DNA of 64,000 nucleotides from Acephala macrosclerotiorum (taxonomy: Eukaryota > Ascomycota > Leotiomycetes > Helotiales > Mollisiaceae). Below, one piece after another: positions 48,001 to 58,628 of the stretch. Position 1 is the first letter of the stretch, and each line of letters begins with the position of its first letter. The translations under genes and the position numbers were made by a program. Under the pieces are notes generated by a model. That model was not told where the DNA came from and searched no databases. It worked only from the letters and a program-made list of their open reading frames with translations. The stretch spans positions 1 to 64,000 of the forward strand of contig MU119374.1 in assembly GCA_014904845.1 (NCBI GenBank), given 5' to 3'.

Positions 48001-50910
48001 TTCATTTAAATATAAAACGTTAATAATAATCGAATAATTAAATTTATAATCATTTTATAAAATAAATTTAAATCTTTTAAATAATTATTTATATATTTAA
48101 TAATAATAACAATATTTAATATTTACATTATAATCAATTTATTGAAATTTTTTTACAAAACGTCGTATCAATAAATAATCAAAACGTTTATACAATTAAT
48201 ATAATTTTATATTGATAAAATAATTTCAAATTAAACTCTTTTTTAATTAATATAATAATATTTATAAATAGTTTCACTTTTTTACAATAAAAATAATTTT
48301 ATTTCTTTAAATCAAAACATTTTTTAAATTATCGAATTTTATATTTATAATATTTATATTTTAAATATAAAATAAAAAAAGTGTATTTGTAAAAATAATA
48401 TAAAAAGTAATAATATTTAATAAAATATCGATTTAAATAATTTTTTGCAATAAAATAATACTTTTATTAAAGCGAATTTTATAAGTTTCGATCGTAAATA
48501 TATTCAATTGAACGCTAGTATCAAATTTTCGTAGTACTATAAATTGCAATTAATTAACAATTAATATTTCGACGATTTTATTATTCAATATAATCCCTTG
48601 AAAAACTTTTAAAAAATATCGATCTTCGAAAATAAAAAATAAATATTAATTCGATTCGAGTAATTTAAACTGTAATAATAAAATATTAAATATATTCTTT
48701 TTCGTAATAATATAACAAATAAACTAATCATTTAAAATAATTATTATTTACGTATTATCGATTTTTTCAAACTCAATAAAATAATTTTTATTCTCGTTTT
48801 TTATTTCTATACTTATTAGTAATTAATCAATTTTTATTATTTGATTATCTTTCGATAAACTTTTTATTTTTTCGATTTTAGTGAAAAAACTCTAATAATA
48901 AACTATTGTAATATCTCGATTTATCGTATATTGAATTTACTATTGAAATTTTATATATACTTATTATCGCTTTTTTATCGTATATTTTATTAATTAGTAT
49001 TTCGATTTACTATAAATATAGTATTTTTTTTAATATAATTTTCTTTAAAATTTATAATTTCTACGATATTTATCTCGAAAATTTTCTCGATTTCGATATT
49101 CTCGATTTTATACTCGATCGCGTTCTCTATTTCGTTTTCTATAAATATAATCGATTTAATTTTAATCGAATTTTTTTTTTTTTTAATTTTGAAAAATAGA
49201 ATTTAAACTATACTATTATATTTCACGTAATCGCGTCGCAATATTTACTATTGATTGTAATTCAATGTAAATATTTTCAAAAGTATTAATAAACTTATAA
49301 AAAATAAAATTACACTTTTTAATATTTCGACAAATATTAATAATTTGATTTCGCAAATTATATTTCGTTTAATATTTCAATAATAAATCTAATTAAATTT
49401 TTTAAAATTGATCGAAAAATATTTATAAATATTTTAATTTAATTTTTATTAAATTAATCGTAATAATTTTTATTAAAATTATTTCTTTTTATAAAAATAT
49501 ATATAATTAGCGATTTTTTTTAATTTCGAAATAAATTTTCATTATTATTATTAACGTAATAAAATCGAAATTTTTTCCTAGAAATCTATCGAAATAAAAC
49601 GCGTTTATACGTTCTATAAAACTAATAAAAAATGTTTTATCGTATTAATTTTAAAATAATTCGATTTTATTATAGTAATTATAAAAAATTAATAGTTTGC
49701 AATTAAAAATATTATATAATTTTTTATTATACTTTTTATTATCAATATAAATTTTTATTAAATTTGTAAATAATTTAATAAAAATACTTTATAAATTATT
49801 ATATTAATTCGATTATTATTAAAAAAATTATTAATAAATATATTAAATGTTTTATATTATATTAAACAAATTCGTATTTGTAAAAAAAATTGCAATAAAA
49901 AAAATATAAAAAGTATTCGTAAAAATAATCGTATACGTAATAAAAAAATTCGTACTAATAATTAAAATCGTAAAAATAATTATATTTTGATTATTAAATA
50001 CTAATATTGAAATACTTTAATTTACTAATTAAATTGATCGATTTTATCAAAAAAAAAAAAATCTATTTTTCAATTGATCGACAATTTTTACTTATATTTA
50101 TTTATAAAATTCTTTTTATTAAAAAACTTTTTTCAAGTTATTAATAATAAATTTTTCATTTTTCGATATTTAAACTTCGTAAATACGTAAAAAGTTTCGT
50201 AAACGACGTATAAGATTTTTATATATTAAACGTAAAATCTCTTACGAGTAATTCTTAAAAAAATTTTAAAAAAATTTTTATAAATTGCAATCAAAGTATT
50301 TTTTCTTTTTATATACTTTAAAATAATAAAAAATATATTTATTTAATATTATTTTATTAAAATTTTTATTATTCGTAAAATCGAAATTTTTTTTTATTTG
50401 TTTTTATCGTAAAAAAATTTGATTTTAAAAAATAATTATATAATAAATAATAAAAAAATTGAAAATTTTAATTCGAATTCGAGTAAATATTATTATTAAT
50501 ATTTATACGCTTTCGATTAAATAACGAGCAAAAGCGTAAAACTTTTTTTGAAAATTCGTTTTTAACGTAAATTCAAATAAATTAATATAAATTTAAAATC
50601 GTTTTTATGTTTTTTTATTCGTTTTTCGTAAACGTTATTATTCTACGTAATAAACGCAAACTTAAAAAGTAAATACAAACTTAAAATCGCTCTCGTATTA
50701 TTCTTTTTAAGTTTTTAATAATTTCAATATTTTTAATACGTTTTTATAAGAGAATTTTTATAAATTTTTATTTTTTCGAAAATACGTTAATTATTTTAAA
50801 TATTTTCTTACAAAAAGTAAATTATTTAAAGAATTTATTTTCTTTTATAAATCAATCTCTTTTAAATAAAAATTTAATTATTTTGTAATTAATTAAACAA
50901 TTACTAATTA

Positions 50911-51109
50911 ATATTAGTATTATTAGAAATATTTATTATTAATAATAAACTAAAAACGAAATAAATAAATTAAATAATTCGTTAATTAATTATAAATTCT
51001 AAATCTAATAAACGCACAAAAATTAAAGAATATAATTTCAACTCTAGTGCAAGCGGCGCTAGTCTCGATCTGGCCTAGTATCGCACGTGACTACTAAACT
51101 AATATTGTA
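50911..51109 (+). repeat. LTR-like direct repeat, right copy
   Basis: Matches 44828-45030 in the same orientation about 6.1 kb away. The GC-rich core (CTAGTGCAAGCGGCGCTAG followed by the CTGGCCTAGTATCGCACGTG block) is preserved. The pair defines a probable LTR retrotransposon whose interior is fully degraded. Confidence 0.7.
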
Positions 51110-51850
51110 CTCACAAAAAAATAAAAAAAAATTAAAATTATTAAATCAATAATTATTTTTAAATTATTAAAAAAATTTATATTTAATATTATTATATTTT
51201 TAATGCGAAAATTATTATTATTAATTTCGATTTTAAAAATATTTAAATTATTATTTTTTTAAAAAAAAATTAAATTTTTTATATTATATTAATAAATTTA
51301 ATCGTTTATTTTTATAATAAAAAATAATAAATATTTTTATTTAAATTATTATTTAATATTAATTTATAATAATTAATAATATTATTTTTTTTATTTATAA
51401 TTATTTTTTTAATTTTTCGTTTTTTATAATTTAATAAATAATAATTTTTTAATAATAAAAAAATTGTAATTATTATTATTATAAATAATATTAATTTTTA
51501 ATTAAATTTTTATATATTAATTAATATTAATAATAATTATTATTATTATTATTATTAATTATATCGTATTAAATATTATATTATTTAATTTAATATATTA
51601 ATTAATTTTAAAATAAATTTACGATTAATTATTACTTTTTTTAAAATAAATAAAATAAAAAATTTTGAATTATAATTTAAATTATATTTAATTAAAATAA
51701 AATAAAATAAAATAAAATAAAAATTTAAAAATTTAAAAAATTTTTAATATAATAATTATAAAAAAAAAAATTATTATATAATTAAATTTCGACTAATATT
51801 ATATTTTATTTATATATATTTTTAATTAAATATAAATTTATATATAAAAA

Positions 51851-52014
51851 TTACCTAGTCGCTAACTAGGGATAAAGTCGTCCCTCGCTTAAATGAAATC
51901 GAAGGCCTGGGATAAGCCCGCATATCGCGCAACTGCGGGGTTGCGACAAGATTCTTCTGCTTTCTTCGTGCGTCGCTGATAGTCTCCCTGGCACTGCTTA
52001 GACTGTCTAATTCA
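51851..52014. promoter_or_regulatory. Short normal-composition leader of the deaminase gene
   Basis: Only about 160 bp of ordinary sequence separate the AT-rich block from the deaminase start codon. The promoter must therefore lie in this stretch or extend into the degraded repeat. Confidence 0.4.
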
Positions 52015-54088
52015 ATGACACCGAGCACTCCTCTTTCACTTGCAGTCACCTGCGCTGAGAATATTGCCCTTCTCTATCTTTTGCATTCCGTTCCTGATCC
52101 GCCCTCTCACAATCCGATTGACGATCTCCCGATTCGTCAGAGTGGTTACTCGCTGTCTTTTGAGAGAGAGCGAAACTTGGCTGGCACGCTTGCATTTCTT
52201 TCGAATCTGAAAGATGGTCCTGAGCACATCCCTGCAGTTTGTGTTGAGGAAGCTCCTAAGTCGGCGTTCTTAAACGTCCTTCTTGCTGTAAATAAAGCCA
52301 GCCCGAAAGATGGCGAGCAAGTCCTACAGAACATCAAATTGGGCTTCGAGAGAATCTCCGCACTACTATCCCGAGTACTGGGTGGTGAGTGGCCTATGTC
52401 TTATGCTCTTTCGCTACTAATCAGTCCGTGGAGAGGGCACTCCAGGTGTCGAAGATGAGATCTTTGCTGCAATCATCTCAATGTGTTCGGCGCGCATTCT
52501 CTGCCGTCTGCGATTCGTTGCTAATAGCAGGAAAGCAACAAGGCAACCTATTAAGGAACTTCTCCAAGACGCTATAAAATCCATCCGACAGCTCGAGAAC
52601 GAGATGGTCAAAGACAGCAAGCTGCTCACAATAGCCACGTTGTTTATAGAAAGAGCCAAAGATATGATTAAATTGGCTGATGCATGGGTCAATCACCACA
52701 CACCAGCTCGGTTGGGGGAGTTGGTGGAAGGAGTCCATCACCTATGGCGAGTCGGAGAAATCCAGGCCCTGCTCAACGCAATACCGAACCGTGCTATGTG
52801 TCCAACATCGAGGGAAAATCTCTTGAACATCATCAGAAAAGTCGCAAGGTACCGGGAAGCTGCCAAATTCCTCTATCGTACCGCGAGGAAATTCCCCTTG
52901 GTCCGACAGATGAAGATTGTTCTCGTCCGCCTGCCTCAAAACGTATTCCAGAAAATACCGGCCAACCAATGTAATCCGACCCTTCCTTCCACGGTCTCAC
53001 GAATCAGCGCAACGCATGGACAGCGATGGAATGTCGACCACCTCTGTCGGCCATTGAAAGTTAGTGAGGTTGAAGCAAATAATCGGTTTGCCCAGCAGAC
53101 GCGAAAAACCTTAAAGGACGCCAAGATCCACGCCGAGATCCAGCTGCTCTTCTACTGTGAGCTTGAGGCTTCCAAGCTGCCGCCTCGAGTTGTCTGCTCG
53201 ACGAAAGACGCCTGCTTTCTTTGTAATGCTTTCATTCGTATGCACGGGAAGATATACACACCGCGAAGCCACGGAAAATTATACCCCGGATGGCGATTAC
53301 CATTCCTTCCAAGACTCAAGGAAACAGAACAAAGATTCAACAAGGCGTTGGCAAATCAGATAAGGAAGAGCATCACGACACTTCTTTCGAGACAGCAGAA
53401 GACTGTTTATCCGGATCCAAATGAGAGCACGCTTCTTACGCTACCCGTGTCAGTGTCGACATTGCGTAGCTTGGCGCTGCCTGAAGTTATCATTAAAGAG
53501 GAGGGAGAGATCGTGCAGCCTCAAACACCAGATATCTCAGAGACAGATAAACCCCCTTTTATTTTATCGAATCCCAAGGCGCTCTCTGAGTCTTCGGAAA
53601 GCACACCGAGTACTAGCCCTACAACGCAGACAGGCGACATGCTAGTTCAACCTTCGAATGTCGTTTCTTCACAAACGCTTCCTTCGGCCCAATCGCTTTC
53701 CAGGGCATTATCATCAGATAGCATATCTGTCGATAACTACGCACTTCTTCAGGGCAAGATACTGTCAAAAGGCGTTAAAGCCAACTACGCATCGCCACTA
53801 TATACTGCAGGGCATCTCGAGGTTCAGATAGAATACTCGACAGGGCCGAGTCAGATCACATCCGATAGCCATCCAAGAAATCTTTCTTATAAGATAGAAT
53901 GGCTCACAGTCGACGAAGCCGAGAGAGCGCTGGAACAACACGCATCTTCAATCTATAGTGCGGAATCGCTAGAGGGCGAAATCTCGCTTAATATAAACGA
54001 TCTGAACTGTTTTTACATTAATGCTCGAGGGTCTACTCTAAAAGTCTTTCTTCAGCCGAGCTTTGCTGAATTGAATTCAGCTCTGTGA
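52015..54088 (+). CDS. OTT_1508-type deaminase-fold protein, about 677 aa
   Basis: Exons 52015-52384 and 52425-54088. The 40-nt intron has a GTGAGT donor, a TACTAAT branch site and a CAG acceptor, and restores LGVRGEGTPGVEDEIF. Residues 1-340 are largely helical with no known domain. The core is KIHAEIQLLFYCE (His359 and Glu361 of the HAE motif) followed by CSTKDACFLC (Cys387 and Cys390, with another Cys at 381). These are the zinc ligands and proton-shuttling Glu of the cytidine-deaminase-like fold. The following GKIYTPRSHGKLYPGWRLP matches my recollection of the fungal OTT_1508-like deaminase family (Pfam PF14441). Residues beyond about 460 form a Ser/Thr-rich linker and a beta-rich C-terminal domain (KANYASPLYTAGHLEVQIEY). 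The active site appears complete. Substrate (nucleotide, RNA, DNA or other) unknown. It lies 160 bp from degraded repeat DNA and upstream of an IRG-like GTPase. Confidence 0.82.
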
Positions 54089-54649
54089 CACTTCCGCCAG
54101 TCACAACATACAGTGCATTGCATAGATGAAGCGCAAGCCCCAAGGTTAGTTCCTCAATATAGCAGCCCTCCTTGCTTTAATCGAAGTTGATGGTGATACG
54201 AACTTAGCGGATGTTGACTTTGAGTCCAAAGTGGAGAGTGTTATGGAGCAGAGAAGCGCCTAGTCTCGCACGAATTCGAAGAACAAGCGTACAAGTTCAT
54301 GCTGTCCGACGGTACATCGGCCTCTTGGAACCTTAAGGACATAACTTGATCTAAACTATATCGGCCCCTTGGTAGCTTAAGGAAATAACTTGATCTGAAC
54401 CTTATTATTCCTTATTTTAGCGTTAATTTCACTCTAGGGGACGCTATGCGCAGGGCATTGTAAGGGAATGCGGTGATGGTAATGCTGTCGGTGAGCATAT
54501 ACTTGAAGGCTAGGGGGAGATGGCTATCAGGGAGGTGGGTAGAGCTGATGCTGCGGGTGCCGCCGAGGGTAGGGCATAAGTACTGGGTGGGAGTGTAATA
54601 TATGAATGTTTGAAAAGGAGAGAGCTTGGGAATGGAAAAGGGGAAATCA
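54089..54649. other. Intergenic after deaminase, with a small tandem duplication
   Basis: No gene supported. It contains an imperfect direct duplication at 54316-54401. Confidence 0.4.
54316..54401. repeat. Imperfect tandem duplication, two units of about 42 bp
   Basis: The units 54316-54357 and 54360-54401 both start ATCGGCC, share CTTAAGGA(C/A)ATAACTTGATCT and differ at a few positions. Period is 44 bp. Origin and function unknown. Confidence 0.6.
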
Positions 54650-54826
54650 ATGGTAAACTTTGTCATATAATTATACAATTTTATAATTTGTGAATTAATA
54701 TTATTCAATTATTAATAATTTAAAAAATATATAAAAATTAAAAAGTTATACTCTTCAATTCTAGCGCAAGCGACGCTAACCCTAATCCGGCCGAATACAA
54801 CATGTGACTATTATATTATACCAACA
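54650..54826 (+). repeat. Solo LTR-like fragment related to the retroelement copies
   Basis: AT-rich sequence followed by a GC-containing core: TTCTAGCGCAAGCGACGCTA, CCGGCCGAATACAACATGTG and an end TTATATTATACCAACA. The core matches the LTR-like copies at 44.97 and 51.05 kb closely (CTAGCGCAAGCGACGCTA), while the end resembles the reverse complement of the 36.66-kb fragment (TGTTGGTATAA). It is likely a solo LTR; the left boundary is uncertain. Confidence 0.55.
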
Positions 54827-55619
54827 ATTTATTAATCATATTTTGGACCAGATTTTATGGCCTTAGGATTAACCTTAGTCTCAGCGATGAATTAGCGTTT
54901 GGTGGAGGCCCTCGATCTCAGATCGAGAGATCTTGAAGTCAGGCCACGGAATTCTCCACAGCTCGTAATTGGAAGAAAATACCCCCCCCCCTCTTCCCGG
55001 CCTCTTATCAAATTTGTTGCCGGCTGTGCATCTGCAGCCTCAATCAAGCCTTTTTCTGATATGGAACTTATTTGGTCCCTCAGTTGGCCGAAAATGTTAT
55101 AAGCTGGGCCAATGTCATCACGCCAACTGACTGTCAAAACACATGATAAATGTTCATGCAGGTTGAGCAAGAACAGTATGTTCACGTTTCGGTCTTGTCG
55201 TTACACCGTTCATGCACGCATCTTTTTCTGTCTCTTCTCATATCGTCAACCAATGGCTTGGCTGAGAACACTGTCATAAGCTGCATAAGCTGCATAAGCC
55301 ACCAACATTTTCACATCAAGCACAAAGCACTTTACTGGGCCGTTAAAAATTGAACACAGAAGCTGGGCGTCGAGCGAGCTAGAAGTGGATACCTCAGTAG
55401 AGCCTCGCGCTACGACGTGCCTTCAGTGGAAGGTGGTGGTCAGACAGCAACAGAGACATATCAGAAACCAGTTGGCTACATAATTAAGATCTTAAATATC
55501 AATGTTTCCTTTGCCTCGCTACTCTCTCCAGGGCTGCTTTCCTACTTGAGTTTTCGTCCATTTTTTCACCACGAGCCTGTCAAGGCTCTGATTGCCAAAT
55601 CATCTTCCCTTGCAAAGCC
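54827..55619. other. Intergenic, upstream of GTPase gene
   Basis: About 790 bp presumably containing the GTPase promoter. A short direct repeat (AGCTGCATA twice) occurs near 55278-55300. No other feature seen. Confidence 0.4.
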
Positions 55620-57122
55620 ATGCCAACAATCGAAAACCTTCAAGACTCATCTTACTGGGAATCCCTACTTGGCAACACTAGCCAGCCAACACTCGGCCAG
55701 GGGCTCCTAGAATCTTTGGTTAACCCTAAACTTTGCGATTCTCCACTTCCATCTCTTCGGGGATCCCCAACCAACGACAAAGACGAGTGGAACTTCGACG
55801 AGAGAGTCCAAGAATATTTAGATAACAAGAGTCCCGTTCCCAATCTTAGTATCTACGAGCTCCTGTCTCCAGAAACGAAAAAGTTGTTTGACGAAGCTGC
55901 GTCAAAATTGAAGGTCAAGCCTATCTACCAGGACATACGACCCGAAGTCATCCTGAGCCAAATGACTAAAGATTCAATGGTTAATCTCAACTCTCGGGGT
56001 ATTAGCGTTGATCTTGGGCCCGTGGGTGCGGTGGCTGCTGCTCTTGGATTCTTGCTGCTCAGTACTGGGGGATCGGACAGTGCTACACGGGTCAAGGAGG
56101 CTGAGCAGGAGGCTGAGGAAGCTCGAGAATCCCGGAGAGCCGCGGAGACAAAACTCGAAGAGGAGCGTTTAGCTCGCGAGAAAGCTGAGGAGGAGGCGCG
56201 GGAAGCTGAAGAAGCGGCAGAGAAAGCAAAACGGCTTCATGAACGCGAACAGGAAGCCCGTGAGCTGTCAGTACCTTGATATATAACGATCTCAGTGTTC
56301 CTTTTACTTGCACGCTTCTGATACGAGGTTTGACTGACACGCAATCTTTTCCACAGGGGAATTCCTCCAGAACGGGACATAACTGAAGACAATATACGAG
56401 ATGCTAAGAAAGAAGCGAGATGGGTGGAGGGATGCATTCATGTGGCGGTGATTGGTAATCAAAACGTTGGGAAGTCATCTTTGGTAAATGCATGTCGAGG
56501 CCTCACAGACGAGGACAATAATGCAGCACCAGTTTCGGAATGCCAAATGATTGCGCCAGAACGGCGGTACCCTGACCAACGACATCCGAGATTCATCTGG
56601 TATGACATTCCTGGTGCTGGTACTGAACATGTCAAAGACTGGCAGTATTATCATGACCAAAAACTCTTCATATACGACATTGTTATTCTCGCCAACCACT
56701 CAACCTTGACCGTGGTAAGTTTCAACACCTGCTGCCGGAAAATTTCAATGGCTGACGATTGTGATTTGCGAAAGTCGGACCTACGCATCTTAAAGATCTG
56801 CGACTACAGGAATCAAAAATGCATTGTCGTTCGGACGAAGACGGATGGGCACATCTACAATCGTACAGGGCGCAAAGGAATCTCAGAAGCCGAAGCCGGG
56901 CGGCAGTACATAGCTGAAGCTCGCCGAGATTCAGAAGAGACCCGCAAGAAGGCATCAGAGGCCAAGGGGCCGAAATCACTGGGTCGAGGCTGGTTTGAAT
57001 ATCTGGTGTCCTCTCGAGTCGTTTACCGGCTGGTCAACGGGCTCGCGATGGATCCATCAAAGCCTGCGCAACAAATCATTTATGAGCGGGAGTTTCTCCA
57101 AGAACTCGGGTTAATGGAATGA
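55620..57122 (+). CDS. IRG/IIGP-like GTPase with hydrophobic segment and coiled coil, about 450 aa
   Basis: Exons 55620-56266, 56357-56714 and 56775-57122, with donors GTCAGT and GTAAGT, AG acceptors, and phases that match. N-terminal part: about 120 soluble residues, then a glycine/alanine-rich hydrophobic stretch VGAVAAALGFLLLSTGG near residue 140, then a long charged coiled coil rich in Glu, Ala and Arg (residues about 155-220). GTPase core: AVIGNQNVGKSSLVNACRG (P-loop GxxxxGKS near residue 282), WYDIPGAG (DxxG-like switch II), and VVRTKTDGHI (TKxD specificity motif). This order and spacing resemble the interferon-inducible/immunity-related GTPases (IIGP family, PF05049), of which fungi have members. 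It ends in a helical tail. The hydrophobic segment suggests membrane attachment. Role unknown; by family analogy it could act at membranes in defence or cell-death control. Confidence 0.85.
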
Positions 57123-58628
57123 ATAAGCGTGTTTTCTTCTGCTGCGGATAGGTAGTGTAGGGGACAGGATTGAATGGTACCAAGATTTCCTTTTCGATGG
57201 ACATCTCTGATGGGCGTAGCGACTTCGCCGTAGGATTTCATGGATAGGACACTTTGTCATCTCCGATCTTAGCCATTTTCAAATTGAGATAGAAGTATGC
57301 TGCAGTATTCAAATTGACCTCATTATACCAAGCCTGTCTATCAATGAATGGCCTGGTGAAATATATCGCATGAAAACCCCAGATTACCTGCGGAAGTCTC
57401 TCCTTTCAGGCTTCAATCCCCCATCTGTTTTGGCGAGCTTAGGAGGTGTGATCACTAAATTTTCAATCGATAAGTTTTCGCGGACTTTCTACCCCTCATT
57501 TACCCCGCTTTCGCTCTTCTGCTCGTATTTCCAGAACGTGAGAGGTTCAGATCTCAAAAAACTGCAAATTCTCAGGCTTTTAGCTCTGTGAAGTTTCGCT
57601 TTTGAGGAAATTAGCTCTTGTGAACTCCCCCGCCAGTGGAATTTGCGAGTGTGGGTTCATTCGGTGGCCTCGATTGAGAGATGCTTTGGAAATTGTATTT
57701 GTGAGAGCTTTTACAACCTCGTCTCGGTTTACCGGCATAGCTAGCTTAAGAAAACAAAGTAAGATTTAAAGTCGCACACCGGAAAGAAACCGCTTCCTTG
57801 GATAAGTTTTTTTTAAATCAAGACTAAATTTTATTTATCATTTATTGTTTATATTATAATAATAGTAACAATCTTTTTTTGGTTTTTAATAATTATAATT
57901 ATAATATTTTATTGGAAAGGCCATTTGGGGAAACAAAATATTGTCGGAGTTGAAAGGGGTATTTTGAGTCTATTGGTGCTTGAGTTGCGAGCTGTTTCAA
58001 GGTCCCAGAGCGGCTGGAAACTTAGCCCCTTTGTTGATTCCTCACTCGAGCCTGCAAACCCAAGACTCGCAGCGTGCCATTTCAAGCGTCACTCTCAAAA
58101 TAAAGGTCACATCAAAAGGGCGCATGAACAACTTCAGAATGTCCATTCTCATTCTCATCCTCAACTTATATGTTGCCAAGTCCTCTCCACCCCTCAATAA
58201 ATAATCGAGCACCCAAAGCACTTTCTTCAATCCTCCCTCAAATTATAAAATATCCATACAATAGAATAAAACATTAAACACAAAAAGCATAATCGTTTCC
58301 TTTCCCTCCTCGCCACTATTCCTCATGCCACCTCCAATTTCCAGGCAGCGCAATTTATTTTTCCATTACTTATCCCATTCTCTGAGGATTCAAAAACCAG
58401 AAAACGCCTTGTCTTGCTCGATGTCCTAATGAGTGTCCATCCATGCAGGGGTATATTTCGTAATGATCGTGTATGTATATGCTATTCGTAAGGATCGTGG
58501 GTATCAAATGCTATTTCGTGAAGGACCGTGGGTATATAAGTTCCAGATGCAATGCCGTATATGATGAAAAGACCGTGGGTATATGCTGTAATGCTCGCTC
58601 CAAATTCAAAAACAAAGATCAATCATGC
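57123..58628. other. Intergenic, 3' flanks of GTPase and mucin-like genes
   Basis: About 1.5 kb between convergent genes. It contains a small AT-rich patch (57810-57915) and a degenerate repeat near 58456-58590. No coding region supported. Confidence 0.45.
58456..58590. repeat. Degenerate repeat of GGAYCGTGGGTAT-type units
   Basis: About four loosely repeated units of roughly 30 bp containing (A/G)A(T/C)CGTG(G/T)GTAT and ATGCTATT-like words. They lie directly downstream of the mucin-like stop codon, so probably in its 3' untranslated region. Confidence 0.45.

Larger units (their letters stand above)
43540..51850. repeat. Extremely AT-rich block, RIP-degraded repeat DNA with retrotransposon-like structure
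   Basis: Over 8 kb consists almost entirely of A and T. No coding frame survives apart from a chance one near 43561-43785. Most surviving C and G in the outer parts are in CpG dinucleotides. Long runs of A or T, TAA/ATT words and mirror-like strand symmetry are everywhere. Two direct repeats of about 200 bp, starting near 44828 and 50911, divide it into an inner segment of about 5.9 kb and AT-rich flanks of about 1.3 and 0.7 kb. This fits an LTR retrotransposon, perhaps nested in other repeats, erased by repeat-induced point mutation. No RT or integrase motif can be read. Edges are sharp: normal sequence resumes near 43540 and 51850. Confidence 0.85.

Noticed and set aside
36656..54826. Starship-type giant element
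   Set aside because: No tyrosine-recombinase captain (DUF3435-like) gene could be recognised and no clear target site duplication was found.
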